From: Mesorhizobium sp. 113-3-3
GTDB lineage: Bacteria; Pseudomonadota; Alphaproteobacteria; Rhizobiales; Rhizobiaceae
Direction of reading: 5' to 3'
DNA: 64,000 nt
Assembly (NCBI RefSeq): GCF_016756495.1
Contig: NZ_AP023243.1
Coordinates: 2,298,501-2,362,500, forward strand
A model generated the notes under the pieces. That model was given only the letters and a program-made list of their open reading frames with translations. It was not told the DNA's origin and did not search any database. This document shows, piece after piece, positions 16,417 through 25,233 of the stretch. Within the stretch, counting starts at the first letter, position 1; each line of letters opens with the position of its first letter. A program made the translations under genes and the position numbers.

Positions 16417-18327
16417 TTACGCATTCCAATTGCCCTTCTTCTTCATGTCCTCCATCTCGCGCGCCGCCCGCTCGCGAAGCCGCGCGTCGCGCAGCAGCTT
16501 TTCCACCGCGGCGTCGTCCGACTTGTCGGAATAGCGGAACTCGGAATCGGCGTAGCGGTTGATCTCCTGCATGACCATGTCCATCGAGAACGGACCGCGC
16601 AGATCCTCGATCATGGCTTTCTTCTCGTCATAGGTCTTGTGCATGAAGGCCTCCGGCTTCTCGAACCAGTCGTCGGGGAGTTCGATGTCCATGGCGCGCA
16701 TCTTGATGGCGTCGGTGACGTTCTTGATGGCGCGGCCGGTGAAGCGCGGTTCGGCGTCCTTGATCAGGTGCAGGTAGGTGCCGATGTCGGCCATGGTCTT
16801 GGGCGCGCCGTTCTCCTTCATGTAGCGTTCATAGACCTTCATCAGCCCGTCCTCTTGCGGCTTCTCATGCTCCTCATAGGCCTCGGTCACGGCGCGCTGG
16901 ATTTCCTGCGCGGCGTAGAGCTCGTGCTTGCCCAGAGGGATCTCGTGGTTCTTGCCGGCAAGCAGCACGAAGATGTCGATATAGTCGTCGCGGGTCTGCG
17001 GGCCGTCGACCAGCCAGCGGGCGCCGGCGCGCTGGCGCAGCGCGTCGTCGACATTTTCGGGATAGTTGGAGAACATGCCGAACGAGCAGTTGCCGCGCAC
17101 GACGGTTGAAGCGCCGGCGAAGGCATCCATCAAGACGCCGGTGATTTCCTGCTGGCCGGCCGAGGCGCGGTCGTCGGAACGTCTGGCGGCCACCTGGTCG
17201 ATGTCGTCGATGGTGCCGAAGCCGATGACGCGGGGATTGAGCACATTGTTGATGAACTGGCGGCAGTTCTGGCCCGACTTGCCCTGGTAGGACGAGATCT
17301 GGTCGACGCCGAAATTCTCGTAGGCGAAGGGATAGCCGGCGACCTGGCAGTAGCCGTTGACGAGGCCGGCGATCATCTGGATCAAAGTCGTCTTGCCGGT
17401 GCCGGGCGCGCCGTCGCCGATGAAGGTGAACAGGAAGCCGCCGAGCTCGACGAAGGGGTTCAGTTCGCGCTCGAAATCATAGGCCATCAGCATCTTGGCA
17501 AGCTTGACCGACTGGTATTTGGCGATGTGGTTGCCGACAACCTCTTCCGGCTTCTTGAAGGTCATCACCAGCGGCTTGGATCGCTTGCCCGGCGCGACGT
17601 CGAAGCCGTCGAGGGTGAAATCATCGGCATCGATGCGGATATGGGCGTTCTCGAACGGGCCGATGCCGTCGAAGCGGCCTTTTCTGGCCAGCAGCCCGTC
17701 GATGGCGACACGGGCAAAGGCGCGTGCCCGGATCATCAGGTCGGCGTCGTCCTTCGAGCCCGCTATCGCCTTGTCGAGGCCGGCGAGGATCGACTTCACC
17801 GCATCCTGCGGCGTGTCGAACAGGAAATCCGGCTCTGGCGTGTCGTTGGGCGCCTCGCCATCGCTGTCGATCAGCTGGAACAGATAGGAGGCGAGGCTGA
17901 AAGCCGAGGTGTAGGCGGAAGCGGAGAGAAGCCTCTTGAAGGCCGAGGCCTCGTCGCCCTCGAGCGGCGCGCGGGTGTTTTTCGCCTGCAGGCTTTCGAG
18001 GTCGGAGCCTTCGGCGAAGACATCCGATACTGCGAGCGCGATCGCCGTGCCGCGCCGGGCGCGAAACAGAAGCGTGTGCTGCGGGATGGTGAGCAACTGG
18101 TCGTCGGGATGGACGGCGCCGACGGTTTTCGTGAGCTCGACCTCGCGGGTGCGGCGCACCGAGCCGACCGAAACTGTCGAGACGAAGCGGCGGTTGGTGC
18201 CGGCCAAGGCCGTGCCGGATTCGCGTGAGGGATCCTCCAGCACGACGATGCGGGTGATGAAGCTCTGCGCGGTGGCGCGGTGCTTCTCGATCGCCGCTTC
18301 CGGGATGGTGGTCAGGCCGGTGTCCAT
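16417..18327 (-). CDS. AAA+ family ATPase of unknown function
   Basis: A 636-residue protein. The first 290 residues are a family-specific domain with no motif I recognise. The AAA+ module follows: Walker A GDGAPGTGKTT at 304-314, Walker B-like VIGFGTIDDIDQVAARRS, sensor region GNCSFGMFSNYPENVDD and an arginine-finger candidate DALRQRAGARW. The C-terminal 120 residues are helical and end in a charged coiled-coil-like tail. No membrane segment or signal peptide is seen, so it is cytosolic. It is the third gene of the leftward operon, 24 bases below the unknown gene above it. It is probably a remodelling ATPase working with the other operon products; the substrate is unknown. Confidence 0.8.
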   Translation of the reverse strand: MDTGLTTIPEAAIEKHRATAQSFITRIVVLEDPSRESGTALAGTNRRFVSTVSVGSVRRTREVELTKTVGAVHPDDQLLTIPQHTLLFRARRGTAIALAVSDVFAEGSDLESLQAKNTRAPLEGDEASAFKRLLSASAYTSAFSLASYLFQLIDSDGEAPNDTPEPDFLFDTPQDAVKSILAGLDKAIAGSKDDADLMIRARAFARVAIDGLLARKGRFDGIGPFENAHIRIDADDFTLDGFDVAPGKRSKPLVMTFKKPEEVVGNHIAKYQSVKLAKMLMAYDFERELNPFVELGGFLFTFIGDGAPGTGKTTLIQMIAGLVNGYCQVAGYPFAYENFGVDQISSYQGKSGQNCRQFINNVLNPRVIGFGTIDDIDQVAARRSDDRASAGQQEITGVLMDAFAGASTVVRGNCSFGMFSNYPENVDDALRQRAGARWLVDGPQTRDDYIDIFVLLAGKNHEIPLGKHELYAAQEIQRAVTEAYEEHEKPQEDGLMKVYERYMKENGAPKTMADIGTYLHLIKDAEPRFTGRAIKNVTDAIKMRAMDIELPDDWFEKPEAFMHKTYDEKKAMIEDLRGPFSMDMVMQEINRYADSEFRYSDKSDDAAVEKLLRDARLRERAAREMEDMKKKGNWNA

Positions 18328-18351
18328 GAAGGATGCTCCGTGGTGTTACGG

Positions 18352-19497
18352 TCAGACGTCCGAGATGACCTGTCCGTTGGACAGGATATGAACCTTGTAG
18401 CCGCCAAAGATCTTCTGTGCTTCGCCGGCGGCGTAGAGCGCCTGGTAGGCCTCGTGCGGGATCAGCGCGTGGTTTTCATAGCTCGACACGCCCTGGCGCG
18501 CGGCTTCCAGGTCGTCGGTGTTGATGAAGAATTCCTGCGTCGTCTTCTCGCTGGAAAACAACCCCTTGCGGCCGGGCTTCTCGCCCTTGGAATAGACCTC
18601 CTGGATGGTCCAGGTCAGGAGCCAGGCGTTTTCCGGCTTGCGCACCTTGGCCAGCACTTCTGTCACCGTCGAATTGTTGTCGGTAATGCCGGCCGAATAA
18701 AAGGGACCGAGCACGACACGGCGCAACTGCTTGGGGTGCAGCGGCTCGAAATCCTTGTCGAGGTTGACGGCAATGGTCGCCGGCGACAGCGTGTAGGCGG
18801 AATTCTTTTCGGTGAAATCGTCGAAACGGTGCGCAAGCTCGGGATTGAGCAGGCCGTCGACGGGCAGCGGGATGTCGACCTTGTCGTTGAGCTTGCCGTT
18901 CCGGTCGACGAGCTGGCGGACCATGTTCTCGGAGGAATCCTCCACGGTCACCATGTAGACCAAAGGCAGGTTGGCGCTGCCGTCGAAACTCGCCCAATGG
19001 ACGAGATAGTAGGGGAGTGCCGTCTTCGGATTAACCGAGACCTTGGCCGTCTGCGCCAGCGTGAACGGCCCGAAGGTCTGCTCGCTCTTGACGTCCTCGA
19101 GATAGAGCCGCTCGGCCATCGACTTCTGCAGCGCTTCGGGGAATTCCTTGTGGCGCAGGATGAAGTCGGCCATCTCCTCGCGCAGCTCGCCGGCCAGCGG
19201 GATGTTGGCGAGCCGGCTGTCGGCCTGGCGGCGGTCGTTTTCCAGTTCGAGCAGGTTCTGGAACACCGGAAAACCGCTTTCGGCGCGCGAAATGCGGAAC
19301 GTATCCATGAAGCCCAGCCGGTTGCGCCAGCAGCCAAAGGACTTGTCGAGCCGGGCGATGTATTCGGCAACGATCTTGGCGACGATGCCGTGCCGGTAAA
19401 GCGGCGAGCGGTCGTCGCGCATGAACACTTCAAGGCCGCTGAGCGCGGCCGTGATTGCCGAGAAATACCGCGCCGCCGCGTCGTTTTCGGGGGTCAT
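18352..19497 (-). CDS. Uncharacterised protein of the AAA+ operon
   Basis: A 381-residue soluble protein I do not recognise. It begins with a helical region (RYFSAITAALSGLEVFMRDD). The centre has a mixed region (TFGPFTLAQTAKVSVNPKTA; YYLVHWASFDGSANLPLVYM) and the C-terminus is LSNGQVISDV. There is no signal peptide, membrane helix or known active-site motif. It lies 24 bases upstream of the AAA+ gene and 40 bases downstream of the coiled-coil gene, so it is almost certainly co-transcribed with both. It may be an adaptor or scaffold for the ATPase; this is inferred from context only. Confidence 0.7.
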   Translation of the reverse strand: MTPENDAAARYFSAITAALSGLEVFMRDDRSPLYRHGIVAKIVAEYIARLDKSFGCWRNRLGFMDTFRISRAESGFPVFQNLLELENDRRQADSRLANIPLAGELREEMADFILRHKEFPEALQKSMAERLYLEDVKSEQTFGPFTLAQTAKVSVNPKTALPYYLVHWASFDGSANLPLVYMVTVEDSSENMVRQLVDRNGKLNDKVDIPLPVDGLLNPELAHRFDDFTEKNSAYTLSPATIAVNLDKDFEPLHPKQLRRVVLGPFYSAGITDNNSTVTEVLAKVRKPENAWLLTWTIQEVYSKGEKPGRKGLFSSEKTTQEFFINTDDLEAARQGVSSYENHALIPHEAYQALYAAGEAQKIFGGYKVHILSNGQVISDV

Positions 19498-19537
19498 TCT
19501 GTCAGTCCTGGGATTGTCGCACCGGTGCGCGCGGCAA

Positions 19538-20626
19538 TTATGACTGCACGTAGTTGGCCGAATTGTGCTTCTTCAGCACCTCGTCGAAGCGGCGGGCAAA
19601 GGCGTCGTCGGCCAGCTTCTTGCGGCGCTGGATATCGGCGCTGGCGACCATGTTCTTCTCGTGCATTTCGAGCAGGTCGCCAATGTGCTTCTGCGAGGCG
19701 GCGCCGATGCCGGCCATGGTTTCTTCCGCCGTGTTGTCGACCTGGCTGCCCAGCGTGTTGATCTTGTGGGCGACGTCCTGCTGCGCGGCGGTCTTCAGCG
19801 AATCTTCCAGCGCCTTGTAGAGCACGATGCGCTGCTCGGTATCGATGGTCAGCTTGTTGATCAGCGTCGACTGCGCGGCGATCTGGTTGTTGAGCGAATC
19901 GACGAAAGTCTGGAACATCGAGGTGTAGCGCTCCAGCGTCTGGCTTTCGGCCAGCAATTCCTGCTCCTTGGCCTGCTTTTCGTTGTATTCGGTGGCCAGT
20001 TTCGAGCGCTCGCCTTCGAGCTGCGTGCGGTCCTTCTGGCTGGTCGAGGCGGCGATCTTGTTTTCGATGTCGAGCAGCATCGGATTGAGCTCCTCGATGC
20101 GCTTCTGCACGGCTTCGAGGTTCGACATGGTGGTCTTGCGGCGCTCGATCACCTGCGACAGGCTGGTCTCGGAAGTCTTGTAGCGCTGGTCGAGCACCTC
20201 CTTCTGCGCCTTCAGGATGCCGACGATGGTGTCGGACTTGGCCAGAAGTTCCTGCAGATTGCCGGCCAGCGACATGTTGCGGACGCGGTCGGTGCGCATG
20301 CGCTGTTTGCTCTGGCTGGAGAAGATGCCGACGAAGTTTTCCCAGCCGGTGTAGTTCTTCATGCTCTCGAACTCGGCGCCGAAGACGTTGGTGGCGTCCT
20401 CCAGCCCGATGATCAGGTCGGCAATGTTGCCTTCCATCACCTTCTGCTGCTTCAGCACATCCTCGATGCGGGCGTTCTCGATGTCGAAATTGGCGTCGCC
20501 GATCTTCTTGTCGGCGGTGGCGAGCGTGTCGAGCACGGTGCCGGACTGCTCGATCTTGGTGCGCATGTCCTGGACGACCTGCTTGGTCTTGGCAATTTCG
20601 GCATCGAAATTCTGCAATGTCGCCAT
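19538..20626 (-). CDS. Coiled-coil protein, first gene of the AAA+ operon
   Basis: A 362-residue protein dominated by heptad-rich, charged, glutamine-rich helices from about residue 5 to 340 (AKTKQVVQDMRTKIEQSG; EERKTTMSNLEAVQKRIEEL-like segments; EGERSKLATEYNEKQAKEQE). It has no signal peptide or membrane anchor. The architecture recalls filament-like or TelA/PspA-like membrane-associated coiled coils, but I see no diagnostic motif for either. The ATG at 20626 has GGGAGG upstream and the frame above it is not helical. As the promoter-proximal gene it is probably the most abundant product of the operon. Confidence 0.78.
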   Translation of the reverse strand: MATLQNFDAEIAKTKQVVQDMRTKIEQSGTVLDTLATADKKIGDANFDIENARIEDVLKQQKVMEGNIADLIIGLEDATNVFGAEFESMKNYTGWENFVGIFSSQSKQRMRTDRVRNMSLAGNLQELLAKSDTIVGILKAQKEVLDQRYKTSETSLSQVIERRKTTMSNLEAVQKRIEELNPMLLDIENKIAASTSQKDRTQLEGERSKLATEYNEKQAKEQELLAESQTLERYTSMFQTFVDSLNNQIAAQSTLINKLTIDTEQRIVLYKALEDSLKTAAQQDVAHKINTLGSQVDNTAEETMAGIGAASQKHIGDLLEMHEKNMVASADIQRRKKLADDAFARRFDEVLKKHNSANYVQS

Positions 20627-20934
20627 AGGGGCCTCCCGCTTCGGCTTCCGGTCGCTGGCTGCGAACAGCGGCGAATATATGTGGGGCTTCCGGCGATTGA
20701 AAGACGTGAAGACAAGGGCGGCGTGAAAACAAAAGAATCCGCCAAGGCCTTGAAAGACAATCAAGGTGGGGTCATGGCGTGATTAGCCGGTCAGTCGGGA
20801 CTAGTTCAACTGTCATTGAACTTTCATGCCGGCAAAACAGTCCGCTCCCGCCGACGCGGAAATGCTGAATTCGAGAGGGAGTTGAACCGGTTGCAGGCGA
20901 GCATATCGATGCGGCGTGCCGCACCGGCGCGCCG
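20627..20934. other. Promoter region of the AAA+ operon
   Basis: 308 bases between the start of the coiled-coil gene and the end of a cytochrome c gene read in the same direction. It contains one clear symmetric element (20803-20822). I see no convincing -35/-10 pair and no small gene. Confidence 0.5.
20803..20822. promoter_or_regulatory. 7-bp-arm inverted repeat upstream of the AAA+ operon
   Basis: AGTTCAA (20803-20809) and TTGAACT (20816-20822) are perfect mirror arms around CTGTCA, about 180 bases upstream of the first gene of the AAA+ operon. It could be an operator or a short terminator stem for the cytochrome gene read toward it; function not established. Confidence 0.4.
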
Positions 20935-21324
20935 TCAAGGCTTCGGATCGGCCTTCAGATAGGCAATGACATTGGCGATGTCGTCATCATTGGTCAGGCC
21001 GCCAAAAGCCATTTTGTTGCCAGGAACCTTGAGCTTGGGGGCCCTGAGATATTCGGCAAGATTTGCCTCGTCCCAGACAAGACCGCCAGCGCCAGCGCCC
21101 TTCATTGCCTCCGAATAATGGCCAAGGAAGCTTTTTGCGGTGCCCGCGGTGCGGCCGACCACACCCATGAGATGCGGGCCGACCTTGTCGCGGTCGCTGG
21201 CCGCCTCATGGCAGGCGATGCAGCGGTTGAAGACTTTCTTTCCCAGCGCCGGATCGCCGCCGGCATGGGCGGCGATCGAGGTGGCCAAGAGAAGAAGACT
21301 GGCTGAGGAAATGGCGCGAAGCAT
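20935..21324 (-). CDS. Small periplasmic c-type cytochrome
   Basis: A 129-residue class I cytochrome c. A signal peptide (LRAISSASLLLLATSIAAHA, cleavage near 21-22) leads to the haem-binding CIACH (C35, C38, H39). The distal Met lies in PGNKMAFGG and the C-terminal helix NVIAYLKADPKP completes the fold. It is an electron carrier of cytochrome c2 / c552 type; the redox partner is unknown. The ATG at 21324 gives a proper signal peptide, while the longer frame does not. It is not adjacent to an oxidase or dehydrogenase. Confidence 0.88.
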   Translation of the reverse strand: MLRAISSASLLLLATSIAAHAGGDPALGKKVFNRCIACHEAASDRDKVGPHLMGVVGRTAGTAKSFLGHYSEAMKGAGAGGLVWDEANLAEYLRAPKLKVPGNKMAFGGLTNDDDIANVIAYLKADPKP

Positions 21325-21444
21325 GGCTGACCCCGGAGAGCTCTGGCTGACGGCCTTGTAGGACCGAGGCCTTAACAAACGCTGCATCATGGCGGATTGG
21401 CAAGGGCGGACCTTCGCCCAATCGCCCGCGGCCGGAAGTGGATC

Positions 21445-22302
21445 TCAGGCCTGCTGCGCGAGGTCGCGGCGCAGGAAATCATGCAGCCGATCGACCGCCG
21501 GTGTCGTCGACATCGGGTTGCGCAGGATGCCGACTTCGAGATCCGGCAGCGCGGGAAGCCCTTCATTGGCGCCAATGATGCGCAGCGACTGAGGCACGCT
21601 GCGCTGGGCGAGACCGGCGACGGCAAGCCCGGCCTGCACGACCGCGATCAGGCCAAGCAGGGAGGCGCTGGAATAAGTGCAGCGGTAGGAGCGGTCGGCA
21701 TCGCCAAGCGCTTGCAGGACATTCATCCTGGCGGCGCAGCCGGGCTCGAACAGGGCTACTGGCAAGGGATCGGCCTGCCAGGCGACATGGTTTGATGAAG
21801 CGACCCAGACGAAACGCTCCAGCCTGATCACGTCGAGCGGCTGGTCCGGCAGGCGGGTAACGATCGCCAGGTCGAGCCGCCCTTCCGCCAGGGTTTTCAC
21901 CAGCGCGGTCGACTGTTCGCAAATCAATTCCACCGTCACCAGCGGGTGGTCCTCGGCAAAGCGCGACAGAACCGGAGGCAGCAGGAAGGCGGCATAGTCG
22001 TCCGGCACGCCAAGGCGCACACTGCCCGTCTCCTTCGGCCGCGTGACGCTCGCCCAGGCCTCATCCGACAGCTTCAGCAGCCGGCGCGCGTAGACGAGAA
22101 AGTCCTCGCCGATGGCGTTGGGGGTGACCGTTCTTGGTCCGCGCACAAGAAGCTGGTTGCCCACCATCTCCTCCAGCCGCTGCATCTGCATGCTGACCGC
22201 CGACTGGCTGCGGCCGACCCGGGGCGCGGCATTGGACAGGCTGCCGCTTTCGACGACGGCGACGAAGGTTTTCAGGAGGTTGAGGTCAAGCGGAGCAGCC
22301 AT
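21445..22302 (-). CDS. LysR family transcriptional regulator
   Basis: A 285-residue LysR-type regulator. The N-terminal winged HTH is clear (LNLLKTFVAVVESGSLSNAA, GRSQSAVSMQMQRLEEMVG) and the effector domain begins near residue 90 (GSVRLGVPDDYAAFLLP). It is divergent from an EamA-type exporter with about 100 bases between the starts, the usual layout for a LysR regulator and its target. The ATG at 22302 places the HTH at residues 7-60, as in other members. The effector is unknown. Confidence 0.9.
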   Translation of the reverse strand: MAAPLDLNLLKTFVAVVESGSLSNAAPRVGRSQSAVSMQMQRLEEMVGNQLLVRGPRTVTPNAIGEDFLVYARRLLKLSDEAWASVTRPKETGSVRLGVPDDYAAFLLPPVLSRFAEDHPLVTVELICEQSTALVKTLAEGRLDLAIVTRLPDQPLDVIRLERFVWVASSNHVAWQADPLPVALFEPGCAARMNVLQALGDADRSYRCTYSSASLLGLIAVVQAGLAVAGLAQRSVPQSLRIIGANEGLPALPDLEVGILRNPMSTTPAVDRLHDFLRRDLAQQA

Positions 22303-22401
22303 GGTGCTATCAGCATATCGAATAGATCGCTCCAAATCTATTCGCTTGTTTGAAAGCTGTCCTCCTGGCCAGATGGGTCTTGTCCGTTTGAGGAGCCTTC
22401 G

Positions 22402-23298
22402 ATGAAGGAGCTGCCAACCTCCCGTTTTCCGGCCGCGAGCCTGGCCTTTGCGATGACGATTGCCGGCACGGTTGGCGCCTTCGTGACGGAAGCGGGGCTC
22501 CATCCCGTGACGATCGTGTTCTGGCGCTGCGTCTTCGGCGCCATGTTCCTCGGCGCATGGTGCCTGCTGCGCGGCTATCCGCCGGACAGGACGCTGTCGC
22601 CGTCCCGCCTCGCGCTGGCAGCACTTGCCGGCGCCTGCATGGTGCTGAGCTGGACCGCCTTCTTCGCCGGCTTCGCCATGACGTCGATCGCCACGACAAC
22701 GATCGTCTATCACGTGCAACCCTTCTTCGTGGTCATCATCGGCGTGGTCTTCCTCAAGGAGCGTATCTCGCTCGACCAGATCCTGTGGATGCTTGGCGCG
22801 TTCCTCGGCGTCGTGCTGGCCAGCGGGCTGGTGGTTTCACATGCGCAAGCCAGCGCGGCATGGGCGCTGGGCATCGCGCTGACGCTGGTCGCCGCGCTGC
22901 TCTATGCGGTGGCGACGATCCTGGCCAAGGGGCTCGGTCAGCAGCGCGCGGAGGTCACCGTGCTTTGCCAGACGATCGTCGGCATCGTCATGCTCGCGCC
23001 TTTCGCCGGCATCGGCCAGCCTATTCCCGCGCATTCATGGGGTTGGCTGGTCAGCATCGGCGTGCTGCACACCGGCATTGCCTATGTGCTGATGAACTCG
23101 GCCTTTCCGCGCCTGACGACGCCGGTGATCGGCATCATCACCTTCATCTATCCGGTCGTCGCCATCGTCATCGACTGGGCTCTCTACGGGCATCCGCTCG
23201 GGCCGGCGCAGGCCGCCGGCATGGCGCTGATCGCCATGGCGACGCTCGGTGTCCGGCTGGGCTGGCGGTTTCCGCTGAGGCGTGTCTTAGCGGCCTGA
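22402..23298 (+). CDS. EamA / DMT family transporter
   Basis: A 298-residue inner-membrane protein with ten predicted helices made of two EamA repeats, each about 130 residues (first around LAFAMTIAGTVGAFVTEAGL, second around GLGQQRAEVTVLCQTIVGIV). Members export amino acids or other metabolites. The conserved end-of-repeat segment PFFVVIIGVVFLKERISLDQ is present. GAGG precedes the ATG. It is divergently paired with the LysR regulator, which probably controls it. The substrate is unknown. Confidence 0.87.
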   Translation: MKELPTSRFPAASLAFAMTIAGTVGAFVTEAGLHPVTIVFWRCVFGAMFLGAWCLLRGYPPDRTLSPSRLALAALAGACMVLSWTAFFAGFAMTSIATTTIVYHVQPFFVVIIGVVFLKERISLDQILWMLGAFLGVVLASGLVVSHAQASAAWALGIALTLVAALLYAVATILAKGLGQQRAEVTVLCQTIVGIVMLAPFAGIGQPIPAHSWGWLVSIGVLHTGIAYVLMNSAFPRLTTPVIGIITFIYPVVAIVIDWALYGHPLGPAQAAGMALIAMATLGVRLGWRFPLRRVLAA

Positions 23299-23320
23299 CG
23301 CGGATCGCCGCGCAAGAGGG

Positions 23321-23932
23321 TCAGGATTTCATGAAGCCGATGAAATCGTCGGGCGCGGCGCGGCCCATTTCCTCTTCCCAGTGACGGCGGCAGAGCGAGA
23401 CATAGACATCCTTGCCGATCGCCACCTGCTCGCCCTGGCGGGCCACCTTGCCGTCCGGGCCGAGGCGCACGACCATCGTGGCCTTCCGGCCGCAGCGGCA
23501 GATGGTGCGCACTTCGCGCAAATCGTCGGCGATCGCCAACAGAGCGCGCGAGCCGGAAAACAGCTTGCCCTGGAAATCGGTGCGCAGGCCGTAGCACATG
23601 ACCGGTATGTTCAGCCGGTCGGCGATGCGGGCCAATTGCCAGACCTGCTCCTCCTCGAGGAACTGCGCCTCGTCGACGAAGACGCAATGCACCGTCGTGT
23701 GGTCGTGGTGCTCGGCGACGCGGGCGTAAAGGTCGTCGCCGTCGCGGAACATCTCGGCCTCGGTCTCCAGTCCGATGCGCGACGAGATCAGGCCGCTGTC
23801 GCCCTTGCGGTAATGGCCGGCGACGAACAGCATCGTCGTCATGCCGCGCTCGCGGTAATTGTAAGAGGCCTGCAAGAGCATCGTCGTCTTGCCGGCATTC
23901 ATCGTCGCATAGTGGAAGTAGAGTTTGGCCAT
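23321..23932 (-). CDS. tdk: Thymidine kinase
   Basis: A 203-residue type II thymidine kinase (ATP plus thymidine to dTMP), the nucleotide salvage enzyme. The P-loop is ATMNAGKTT at 9-17, the Walker B / catalytic region is HCVFVDEAQFL, the lasso region precedes VVRLGPDGKV, and the zinc-binding cysteines include TICRCGRKA and VSLCRRHW. The length is typical. It is convergent with the EamA gene (22-base gap) and divergent from choX. Confidence 0.96.
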   Translation of the reverse strand: MAKLYFHYATMNAGKTTMLLQASYNYRERGMTTMLFVAGHYRKGDSGLISSRIGLETEAEMFRDGDDLYARVAEHHDHTTVHCVFVDEAQFLEEEQVWQLARIADRLNIPVMCYGLRTDFQGKLFSGSRALLAIADDLREVRTICRCGRKATMVVRLGPDGKVARQGEQVAIGKDVYVSLCRRHWEEEMGRAAPDDFIGFMKS

Positions 23933-24164
23933 GGCTGCCTTTTAAGCCGACTTGCCGCCGCGCGGGGAGTGGGCGCAGGCTTCGTCCACCAAAAACTCCA
24001 TGTCGTTCAAAAACCTGTCATGTCGCGTAATGGCCAGCGCGCGCCGTTCATCGTGATGTTGCGCCGCTTGAAACAACATCAAAATGGTGTTTGGCTGACG
24101 AAACAAGGCGGGCGCAAGAACCGTGACTTCGCTTTGCCGCAAAATTTGCAATGGGAGAAAGTTC

Positions 24165-25100
24165 ATGTCGCGTATGAAATCTATCGTCGTCGGCCTCGGC
24201 CTGGCGGCCCTGCTGTCCACGACCGCCGCTTACGCCGGCGATCCGGCAAGCTGCAAGGCGGTGCGTCTCTCCGATGTCGGCTGGACCGATATTCAGGCTA
24301 CGACCGGCGTCGCCTCCGTTCTGCTCACCGCGCTCGGCTATGAGCCGCAGACGATCCAGCTGTCGGTGCCGGTCACCATGGCTTCGCTCAAGAACAAGGA
24401 CCTTGATGTCTTCCTCGGCAACTGGATGCCGTCGATGACCAACGACATCAAGGACTACACCGCCGACGGTTCGGTCGAGACGATCAGCACCAACCTGACC
24501 GGCGCGGGCTATGGCATCGTCGTGCCGACCTATGTCGCGGACGCCGGCGTCAAGTCGCTGACCGACATCGGCAAGTTCAAGGACAAGTTCGGCGGCAAGA
24601 TTTACGGCATCGAAGCCGGCAATGACGGCAACCGCATCATCCTCGACATGATCAAGAACCCGAAGGACAATCTCGAGGGCTTCGAGCTGGTCGAATCCTC
24701 GGAGGCCGGCATGCTGACGCAGGCCGAGCAGTCGATGAAGAACAATGAGTGGATCGCCTTCCTTGGCTGGACGCCGCATCCGGTGATGGGCGCCATGAAG
24801 ATCACCTATCTCGACGGCATGGGCGACAGCGGCTTCGGGGCCGCCACCGTGTTCACCAACGTGCGCAAGGGCTACACCACCGAATGCCCGAACGCCGGCA
24901 AGTTCATCGCCAATTTGAAGTTCAATCTGGACATGGAAGGCCAGATGATGGACGCGATCCTGAAGGGCGGCGACGCCAACACGGTGGCGAAAGATTGGCT
25001 GAAGAAGAACCCCGACGCGGTCAAGCCATGGATCGCCGGCGTGACCACCTTCGACGGCGGCGATGCCGCAGCGGCGATCAAGACCGCGCTCGGAAGCTGA
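24165..25100 (+). CDS. choX: Choline ABC transporter substrate-binding protein
   Basis: A 311-residue periplasmic binding protein, signal peptide 1-24 (cleavage AYA-GD). The four aromatic residues that form the choline cage in Sinorhizobium ChoX appear at the equivalent spacing: W40, W87, Y116 and W202. This supports choline rather than glycine betaine as ligand. The ATG at 24165 has GGGAG upstream. It heads choXWV. A strong intrinsic terminator follows at 25130, so choX is probably made in excess over the permease and ATPase, as is usual for binding proteins. Confidence 0.92.
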   Translation: MSRMKSIVVGLGLAALLSTTAAYAGDPASCKAVRLSDVGWTDIQATTGVASVLLTALGYEPQTIQLSVPVTMASLKNKDLDVFLGNWMPSMTNDIKDYTADGSVETISTNLTGAGYGIVVPTYVADAGVKSLTDIGKFKDKFGGKIYGIEAGNDGNRIILDMIKNPKDNLEGFELVESSEAGMLTQAEQSMKNNEWIAFLGWTPHPVMGAMKITYLDGMGDSGFGAATVFTNVRKGYTTECPNAGKFIANLKFNLDMEGQMMDAILKGGDANTVAKDWLKKNPDAVKPWIAGVTTFDGGDAAAAIKTALGS

Positions 25101-25129
25101 GCCGACTGTGATTTCGGCGTGACCGAAAT

Positions 25130-25165
25130 AAAAGGGCAGCCATTCTGGAAAAGGCTGCCCTTTTT
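25130..25165 (+). terminator. Intra-operon terminator between choX and choW
   Basis: AAAAGGGCAGCC (25130-25141) pairs with GGCTGCCCTTTTT (25153-25165), giving a 12-bp stem ending in a T-tract. It lies 30 bases after the choX stop and 69 bases before choW, so it should partly end transcription after choX. Confidence 0.88.
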
Positions 25166-25233
25166 CATATCGTGTGACAAGATGACGTTGCGCGAGCCGG
25201 GAGCGGGACGGCTCATGGACGAAGAGGGGTAAG

